Below, piece after piece: positions 5,751-9,812 of a stretch of DNA of 9,812 bases (the first letter of the stretch is position 1; the number at the start of each line of letters is the position of its first letter). Source of the stretch: an uncultured archaeon (GTDB lineage: Archaea > Thermoproteota > Nitrososphaeria > Nitrososphaerales > Nitrosopumilaceae); assembly GCA_950073955.1 (NCBI GenBank), contig CATMRH010000045.1:1-9812 (forward strand), read 5' to 3'. The position numbers and the translations under genes were made by a program. The notes under the pieces are model-generated. The model did no database searches, was not told the DNA's origin, and saw only the letters and a list, made by a program, of their open reading frames with translations.

Positions 5751-6512
5751 ATGCGATTAAATAATAAAGTTGTAATTGTCACAGGAGCATCAAGTGACAT
5801 AGGTAAAGGAATTGTAAAGAGGTTTGTAGAAGAAGGCGCCAAAGTTGTTCTGATTGCAAGAAATCTAAAAGGATTAGAAAAAACTAGAAAAGAAATAGGA
5901 AATGATGAATCCACTACATCAGTTTCATGTGATTTGACTGATGAATCACAAGTGATACAAGCTGTAAATCAAATTATGGATACATATGGTAAAATTGATA
6001 TTTTAGTGAACAACGCAGGAGCAATTAATGATCCTACACATTTTCATGACATGCAAGATTCAGAAATTAAAAAACTTATTGACATAAACTTGTTAGGGGT
6101 ATTTCACATGACAAAGGCAGTGCTTTCAAAAATGTCAGATGTCAAAAGTGGGTCAATTGTAAACATTGGTTCCATTTCAAGTGAAAGGGCAATTCCAAGA
6201 GTTCATTTGGCTGTATATTCTGCCACAAAGGCAGCAATTTCGATGTTTACGAAATCAATTGCTGTAGAATATGCAAGAAGAAATATCAGATGCAATTGTG
6301 TTAATCCAGGGATTATTAATTCAGGAATGATTAAGCCATATCTGGATGATCCTCAAGCAAGAAAAGTTCTAGAGGAAAGATCACCTCTTGCTAGAATAGG
6401 GGAACCGGTAGATGTTGCAAATGCAGCACTCTATTTAGCGTCAGATGAGGCAAATTGGGTTACAGGAATTATTCTAAATGTTGATGGCGGTAAAACAGCT
6501 TCAGAAGGATAA
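5751..6512 (+). CDS. Short-chain dehydrogenase/reductase (classical SDR)
   Basis: 253 residues, typical of classical SDRs. The Rossmann cofactor motif is T11-G-A-S-S-D-I-G18; the usual T-G-x-x-x-G-I-G has Asp16 for the first Gly of the second pair. R37 after strand two (LIAR) favours NADP(H). N87-N-A-G90 is the structural motif. The catalytic tetrad is N113, S143, Y156 and K160 (Y-S-A-T-K). The C-terminus V-D-G-G-K-T is the common SDR ending. The closest general resemblance is to FabG-like 3-oxoacyl reductases and glucose-dehydrogenase-like SDRs, but SDR substrate cannot be read from these motifs. Archaea of this group lack a bacterial-type fatty-acid synthase, so FabG function is not assumed. 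The gene has its own promoter and ends with zero spacing against the convergent DUF99 gene. Confidence 0.9.
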   Translation: MRLNNKVVIVTGASSDIGKGIVKRFVEEGAKVVLIARNLKGLEKTRKEIGNDESTTSVSCDLTDESQVIQAVNQIMDTYGKIDILVNNAGAINDPTHFHDMQDSEIKKLIDINLLGVFHMTKAVLSKMSDVKSGSIVNIGSISSERAIPRVHLAVYSATKAAISMFTKSIAVEYARRNIRCNCVNPGIINSGMIKPYLDDPQARKVLEERSPLARIGEPVDVANAALYLASDEANWVTGIILNVDGGKTASEG

Positions 6513-6524
6513 TCATTTCTGAAG
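6499..6524. terminator. 8-bp inverted repeat over the convergent SDR/DUF99 stop codons
   Basis: CTTCAGAA (6499-6506) and TTCTGAAG (6517-6524) are perfect inverted repeats with a 10-nt loop. The loop contains both the SDR TAA (6510-6512) and the DUF99 stop (6513-6515). It would fold in both transcripts and may act in bidirectional 3' end formation. No long T tract follows, so this is not a standard archaeal terminator. Confidence 0.35.
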
Positions 6525-7082
6525 TAATGTTTTTGCAAGTAATTGTGATACTCGTATAGGTTCTGGAACAGAACCATGCAATGTTAATTTATTTAGAAGA
6601 TACTTCACATCACTTAAAGTACAACCTTCTTTCCTAACAAAGATATCATGAGATGTATTTAGAGAAATTTTTTCTCGTTTACCTAATTTTTTATATGCAA
6701 TAATTTTTGACTCAAATGAATTTGGAAAATGGTACTTGAGCGCATCTTCAATCCCCAGAGAATCATTATAAGATATTCCAATTATGGGTATTCTTATAGA
6801 ATCATATAGTTTTTTGATGTTAATTATATTATACATAGATACTATCAAACCAGAAATCAAGACGTAACTAATATCAGGTCTCTGAAGTTCATTATACATC
6901 TCCAATATTGTGTCAGTGGCATCATCTCCTTCTAATGTTGCACTTCCAAAGACAAAACCATCAATTACAAAGTCTCGTCGCATTACAATTCCAGCAAAAA
7001 CAGATTTTGAAGAATTTTGTCTGAAGCTTTCAGCGATTGCAAGTCCACGTAACCCCTTTTTTTCAAGATGTAGAGATCTCAT
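6513..7082 (-). CDS. DUF99 (UPF0215) family protein
   Basis: 189 residues, the common size of this mostly archaeal family, which is related in fold to endonuclease V. Recognisable parts are the N-terminal strand LRGLAIAESF, the strand block VFAGIVMRRDFVIDG, the motif E-G-D-D-A-T-D-T-I (about 51-59), and V-L-I-S-G-L-I-V-S-M-Y-N (74-85), where family members have a G-I-x-x-A-G-x-N type segment. As I recall the family, the first strand usually ends in G-I-D-D; here it reads A-I-A-E, so one putative acidic metal ligand may be missing. A nuclease role for the family is inferred from the fold. Start ATG 7082 has a good Shine-Dalgarno (GAGGAG, 7091-7096) eight bases upstream, fitting an internal operon gene after the overlapping 41-aa gene. 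Confidence 0.8.
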   Translation of the reverse strand: MRSLHLEKKGLRGLAIAESFRQNSSKSVFAGIVMRRDFVIDGFVFGSATLEGDDATDTILEMYNELQRPDISYVLISGLIVSMYNIINIKKLYDSIRIPIIGISYNDSLGIEDALKYHFPNSFESKIIAYKKLGKREKISLNTSHDIFVRKEGCTLSDVKYLLNKLTLHGSVPEPIRVSQLLAKTLLQK

Positions 7083-7188
7083 GATTCTTTCTCCTCAAAT
7101 ACACACGATAGCTTAGTCCAGTAATTATCATAATAATTCCAGTAACTACTGACCACATTACAAAAGACGAGATTTCAGATTCATCCAC
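7063..7188 (-). CDS. 41-residue single-helix membrane protein overlapping the DUF99 start
   Basis: The frame starts at GTG 7188 and reads (M)DESEISSFVMWSVV, continues through a hydrophobic helix (VVTGIIMIITGL), then SYRVYLRRKNHEISTS and TGA at 7063-7065. The acidic N-terminus, one helix of about 20 residues and the positive RRK cluster directly after it predict an N-out/C-in membrane peptide. An in-frame stop just upstream leaves only TTG 7194 or GTG 7188 as starts. I chose GTG because CTTTAGAT (7211-7218) lies about 27 bp upstream. The last 20 bp overlap the DUF99 gene in another frame, and the DUF99 Shine-Dalgarno lies inside this ORF, as expected for a coupled pair. No family recognised; expression is not shown. 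Confidence 0.55.
   Translation of the reverse strand: MDESEISSFVMWSVVTGIIMIITGLSYRVYLRRKNHEISTS
7091..7096 (-). promoter_or_regulatory. Shine-Dalgarno sequence of the DUF99 gene
   Basis: Minus-strand GAGGAG lies 8 bases before the ATG at 7082. Most genes here look leaderless and lack such a site, so its presence marks DUF99 as the second gene of an mRNA that begins with the 41-aa ORF. Confidence 0.55.
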
Positions 7189-7210
7189 AACCAATTATGA
7201 ATTCCCAAAC

Positions 7211-7218
7211 ATCTAAAG
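7211..7218 (-). promoter_or_regulatory. TATA-like box of the 41-aa/DUF99 operon
   Basis: Minus-strand CTTTAGAT is centred about 27 bp upstream of GTG 7188. It lies within a copy of an 11-bp sequence that recurs exactly 60 bp downstream, at the promoter of the divergent 68-aa gene. Confidence 0.4.
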
Positions 7219-7270
7219 TTTCGGCTTATGAATACTTTGAATACATAATTTTTATGACAAAACTTGAAAC

Positions 7271-7279
7271 ATCTAAATA
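7271..7279 (+). promoter_or_regulatory. TATA-like box of the 68-aa zinc-binding protein gene
   Basis: ATCTAAATA is centred 26 bp upstream of the ATG at 7301, so the transcript is probably leaderless. Confidence 0.5.
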
Positions 7280-7300
7280 GATTTGATATAGACTGAATTT

Positions 7301-7507
7301 ATGCCTGAATTCATATGTCCCGATTGTGGAAAACGACTATTTCATGAGAATGAAACTACATTAGAGATAGAAAAAAAGGTTCATTCAAAATTCTGTAGAA
7401 AAGAAGGCGGTTCTCACAGTTTTATGCACAGAGACCCTGCACATATGGAAACTTTTGATTCAGAAAGAGAACACGATACAGCAGGTACCGCTATTTTGAA
7501 AAAATAA
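7301..7507 (+). CDS. Small zinc-binding protein (C-x2-C ... H-x3-C)
   Basis: 68 residues. An N-terminal knuckle C6-P-D-C9-G-K is followed by a helix with H28-x3-C32, making a C2HC zinc site with an 18-residue spacer, longer than the 12 of a C2H2 finger. The remainder (EGGSHSFMHRDPAHMETF, then an acidic/polar tail ending in ILKK) is His-rich and probably disordered or a second metal ligand source. It could be a nucleic-acid or protein-binding regulator. The start is an ATG with a TATA-like box at the leaderless distance. It is divergent from the 41-aa/DUF99 pair across 112 bp and is followed 49 bp later by the reductase gene, which appears to have its own promoter. Confidence 0.75.
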   Translation: MPEFICPDCGKRLFHENETTLEIEKKVHSKFCRKEGGSHSFMHRDPAHMETFDSEREHDTAGTAILKK

Positions 7508-7524
7508 TTCCTATAATATACCTC

Positions 7525-7533
7525 AATTATATT
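7525..7533 (+). promoter_or_regulatory. TATA-like box of the reductase/methyltransferase operon
   Basis: AATTATATT is centred about 28 bp upstream of the TTG start at 7557 and supports that non-ATG start. Confidence 0.45.
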
Positions 7534-7556
7534 CTAGGTCTGAGGATTCAAGTCAA

Positions 7557-8771
7557 TTGTCAAAAGAACATCATTTTGATTTAGTTGTTGTTGGTGGAGG
7601 TCCAGCAGGATCATCTGCAGCACTTATAGCTGCAAAAAATGGAATTAAAGTAGCGCTACTTGAAAAAGAAAGTTCTATTGCAGAGACAGTTAGAACTAGT
7701 GGAGTCACATGGATTCAAAGTATCAAAGAATTTGGAATTCCAAATGATTGTTTTAATCCAATTAGGAATTTTTCATTTTGTTCGCCAAATAACGAAATTA
7801 CCATCAGTGATTCAATTCCAAGGGCGGCAGTTTTAGATGTAAGAAAAACATACAGATGGTTAGCACATGAAGCAGAAAAAGCAGGTGCAGATATTTTTCT
7901 TAAAATTAATGTTAACGAAGTAATAAAAAATAATTCAGGTGACATTGTGGGAGTAAGTGGAGTTGGACCTAATGGAAAAATTACATTTCATTCCAAAGTA
8001 GTAATTGATGCAAGTGGATTTCCTTCAACAATTTGTAAAGCAATGGGTTTTGTAACTCAATGGAAAAGATTCGGAGCAGGAGCTGAATATGAAGCAAAAG
8101 TAGAGAATGTAGATTCCGAAACATGGTGGTTAATGGTAGGAAAACAATATTCGCCGGCAGGATATGCATGGATTTTTCCTTTAGGAAACAATATTGTAAG
8201 AATTGGGGTAGGCATAGGTAAACCAGAATCAAATGTAGACCCAACACAGAGACTAGAAGAATTGGTGAAAAAAAAACTAGGTCCAATTAAAAAACTAGGA
8301 AAAATAACACCAATAGAATTTCATTATGGATTAATTCCAAATGATGGATTATCAAGAAAAACAGTCTTTAACAATTTGATACTTGTGGGAGATTCAGCTG
8401 GACAAGCAAATCCCCTTGTTTTGGAAGGAATCAGGTACGCAATAAAATTTGGGAGAGTAGCAGGAAAAGTATCATCAGATGCAATAAAATCTGGAAAGAC
8501 AGATGAATCTGCATTAGAGCCATACGAAAAAAACTGGAGAAAAGAAATTGAATCAAAAATCAAATCTGCAGGAAAAGTTCAAGACAGATGGATTGGTCTA
8601 TCAGATGAAGAATGGGACAAAGAATTAGATATTATCAAAGAATTAGAAGCTGAAGAATTTATTGATTTCATAAAAGCTGATTTTGGATTATCTAACATGG
8701 TTAAATTAGCAACACACCATCCAAAACTTGCTGTAAGACAACTCTTCAATTTAGTGAAAGGAAAAAACTAA
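7557..8771 (+). CDS. Geranylgeranyl reductase-family FAD-dependent oxidoreductase
   Basis: 404 residues. The N-terminal FAD-binding motif is V-V-G-G-G-P-A-G (11-18), with E36 at the end of strand two. The second FAD motif is V-G-D-S-A-G (277-282), followed by N-P-L-V-L-E-G-I-R-Y-A. The family signature appears as S-P-A-G-Y-A-W-I-F-P-L-G (199-210). Such enzymes hydrogenate isoprenoid double bonds: archaeal membrane-lipid chains, menaquinone side chains, or the chlorophyll phytyl chain. The segment at about 42-50 is E-T-V-R-T-S-G-V-T, where characterised reductases have a Cys-Gly motif; no Cys is present. TTG is the start because the FAD motif begins nine codons later and a TATA-like box fits. 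A methyltransferase gene follows after 2 bp. Exact substrate unknown. Confidence 0.88.
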   Translation: MSKEHHFDLVVVGGGPAGSSAALIAAKNGIKVALLEKESSIAETVRTSGVTWIQSIKEFGIPNDCFNPIRNFSFCSPNNEITISDSIPRAAVLDVRKTYRWLAHEAEKAGADIFLKINVNEVIKNNSGDIVGVSGVGPNGKITFHSKVVIDASGFPSTICKAMGFVTQWKRFGAGAEYEAKVENVDSETWWLMVGKQYSPAGYAWIFPLGNNIVRIGVGIGKPESNVDPTQRLEELVKKKLGPIKKLGKITPIEFHYGLIPNDGLSRKTVFNNLILVGDSAGQANPLVLEGIRYAIKFGRVAGKVSSDAIKSGKTDESALEPYEKNWRKEIESKIKSAGKVQDRWIGLSDEEWDKELDIIKELEAEEFIDFIKADFGLSNMVKLATHHPKLAVRQLFNLVKGKN

Positions 8772-8773
8772 TC

Positions 8774-9403
8774 ATGGATGGAGTTAAAAAAACGTTTGAT
8801 AATTGGGCTCAAAATGGCAGAGCAGAATTAATGGAGAAAGAACATGGAAATAATGTCTCAAAATTTTTACAAACGATATCATTTGATAAACCATTTACAT
8901 TTCTTGATGTTGGATGTGGGAATGGGTGGGTGGTAAGAAAAATTGCAAAAGAAAATAATTGCAAAAAATCCATAGGAATTGACATAAGCAAGAAGATGAT
9001 TATCCAAGCTAAAAAGAAACAGGATAATAACAAAGAAGAGTTTTTTCATACTGACATTGAGTCTTGGAATTACAGAGGAAAGTTTAATTTCATTTTCTCA
9101 ATGGAATCACTTTATTATGCAGACTCGATTGAAGTGGCACTTGAAAAAATCTACAAATTATTAAAGCCTAGTGGACAATTTTTCTGTGGAATAGATTTTT
9201 ACTCAGAAAACAAGGCAACTGTAAGATGGGCAAACATTATGAAAATACAGATACACCTTCATTCAAAAAAAGAATGGAGAAAGTTTTTTCAGAATACAGG
9301 ATTTGCAGTAAAAACAAAACACATCAAAGATTTGAAAAACAGAAAGAAATGGAAAAGAGAATTAGGAACATTATTCATAATAGGCACAAAACCTGAAAAG
9401 TAA
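8774..9403 (+). CDS. Class I SAM-dependent methyltransferase
   Basis: 209 residues of Rossmann-like methyltransferase fold. Motif I is F-L-D-V-G-C-G-N-G (43-51), the ribose-binding acid is D70 in G-I-D-I-S, a third-strand acid is D94 in H-T-D-I-E, and motif IV is FNFIFSMESLYY (104-115). LLKPSGQFFCGIDFY (129-143) is the post-motif strand. The C-terminus is rich in Lys (KDLKNRKKWKRE), suggesting contact with an anionic or membrane-surface substrate. It starts 2 bp after the reductase stop, with a weak AAAGG Shine-Dalgarno near 8757-8761, so the pair is co-transcribed. Substrate unknown; small-molecule methylases such as quinone or lipid methylases have this size. The RNase P RNA lies just downstream. 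Confidence 0.88.
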   Translation: MDGVKKTFDNWAQNGRAELMEKEHGNNVSKFLQTISFDKPFTFLDVGCGNGWVVRKIAKENNCKKSIGIDISKKMIIQAKKKQDNNKEEFFHTDIESWNYRGKFNFIFSMESLYYADSIEVALEKIYKLLKPSGQFFCGIDFYSENKATVRWANIMKIQIHLHSKKEWRKFFQNTGFAVKTKHIKDLKNRKKWKRELGTLFIIGTKPEK

Positions 9404-9432
9404 AACTCAAATGCGATAAAGGAACATTACTG

Positions 9433-9719
9433 TTATGTGAGCTGGAGCACGACACACTGCTACGGCAGAGGAAACTCCTCCCTTCATACAGGAAATGTGA
9501 TCTGGAGATAGATAATCAGAGATGATTGGCAACGGAACAGAAAAAAATCCAATATGGCGCACAATGATGGCAAAACCTGAGATTTCCATAAAAGGAATGA
9601 AAAAGCCGACCCACATGGAGCAAGGCCAAACAGAACTCTAAGTTCCTGTACTAAGTTCAGGTAGGCCGCAAAGCGAAATATCGTGAAAACAGAAGGAGGG
9701 TTACTCCCAGCACACATAA
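9433..9719 (+). ncRNA. rnpB: RNase P RNA (archaeal type)
   Basis: This is the catalytic RNA that removes 5' leaders from pre-tRNAs. Conserved blocks occur in order: GAGGAAACTCC (9468-9478, CR-I), GGAGCAAGGCCAAA (9617-9630) and ACAGAAGGAGGGTTA (9689-9703, CR-V; compare the general ACAGAA...GGxTTA). The ends pair as helix P1: TTATGTG-a-GCTGG (9433-9445) with CCAGC-a-CACATAA (9707-9719), 12 base pairs around an A/A mismatch. The length of about 287 nt is normal for archaea. Open reading frames through this stretch are spurious. Exact ends are inferred from P1. Confidence 0.93.
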
Positions 9720-9740
9720 TTTTTTAATTTTAAAAAATAA
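9718..9740. terminator. T/A-rich bidirectional termination region
   Basis: AATTTTTTAATTTTAAAAAA gives T tracts on both strands, directly after the P1 helix of RNase P RNA and 18 bp beyond the stop of the convergent right-edge gene. This suits oligo-T termination in both directions. Confidence 0.5.
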
Positions 9741-9757
9741 GATTGAAATTAATTGTT

Positions 9758-9812
9758 TTAGGACAATTGTCCGACAGCTTCTTTACAAACGTCGGTTGCA
9801 CATTTGCAATCT
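9758..9812 (-). CDS. Cysteine-rich C-terminal end of a gene entering from the right edge
   Basis: The minus strand shows an open frame from the window edge to TAA at 9758-9760, encoding ...DCKCATDVCKEAVGQLS. Three cysteines in seven residues (C-x-C-x4-C) suggest a metal site or disulfides. Only 17 codons are visible, so the family cannot be named. Support is the open frame, the Cys spacing and the T-rich region downstream of its stop. Confidence 0.4.
   Translation of the reverse strand, partial: DCKCATDVCKEAVGQLS

Noticed and set aside
9407..9717. Minus-strand open frames of 69 and 77 codons
   Set aside because: They lie across the RNase P RNA, whose conserved blocks and P1 pairing explain the region; the frames have no protein-like pattern.
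1..9812. CRISPR arrays, insertion sequences, phage genes or tRNAs
   Set aside because: I saw no regularly spaced repeats, transposase motifs, terminal inverted repeats or tRNA-like cloverleaf sequences; composition is uniform.

Overview
The window reads as a chromosomal segment of a marine ammonia-oxidising archaeon of the Nitrososphaerota (Nitrosopumilus-like). The basis is AT-rich DNA, an archaeal RNase P RNA, a Dpo4-type Y-family polymerase with a PCNA-binding tail, an archaeosortase-type membrane protein, a geranylgeranyl-reductase-family flavoprotein, and many genes with a TATA-like box about 26-28 bp upstream of the start codon and almost no leader. The genus is inferred from protein character, not from a search. 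I see no mobile element, CRISPR array, tRNA or phage gene.

Layout. Positions 1-146 (minus) hold the start of an HD-domain protein cut by the left edge. A DinB/Dpo4-like polymerase (229-1323, plus) overlaps by 4 bp the end of a convergent archaeosortase-like protein (1320-2252, minus). The interval 2253-2500 holds that gene's promoter, a 14-bp perfect palindrome, and the remains of a tiny membrane-protein ORF interrupted by an in-frame TGA. A minus-strand block follows, read right to left: a protein with a C-terminal C2H2 finger (4325-3957), a 65-aa C2H2 protein (3869-3672), a membrane-anchored DsbA-like thioredoxin (3640-2981), and a MerT-like four-helix membrane protein (2980-2501) whose ATG directly abuts the DsbA stop codon.

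On the plus strand come an orphan 128-aa protein (4398-4784), a beta-hydroxyacid dehydrogenase (4812-5690) and an SDR oxidoreductase (5751-6512). The SDR converges, with zero spacing, on a DUF99 protein (7082-6513, minus). DUF99 is preceded and overlapped by a 41-aa single-helix membrane protein (7188-7063). Then come a 68-aa zinc-binding protein (7301-7507), a geranylgeranyl-reductase-family enzyme (7557-8771) with a SAM methyltransferase 2 bp behind it (8774-9403), the RNase P RNA (about 9433-9719), and the cysteine-rich end of a minus-strand gene at the right edge (9758-9812).

Functional links. DsbA plus MerT-like looks like a two-gene envelope module for thiol redox or soft-metal handling. 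The reductase/methyltransferase pair may modify an isoprenoid lipid or quinone. DinB and RNase P are housekeeping genes. The least explained items are the Ser-for-Cys archaeosortase, the broken small ORF, the two small membrane proteins, the paired single-finger C2H2 genes, and a hairpin whose loop carries both stop codons of the SDR/DUF99 convergent pair.
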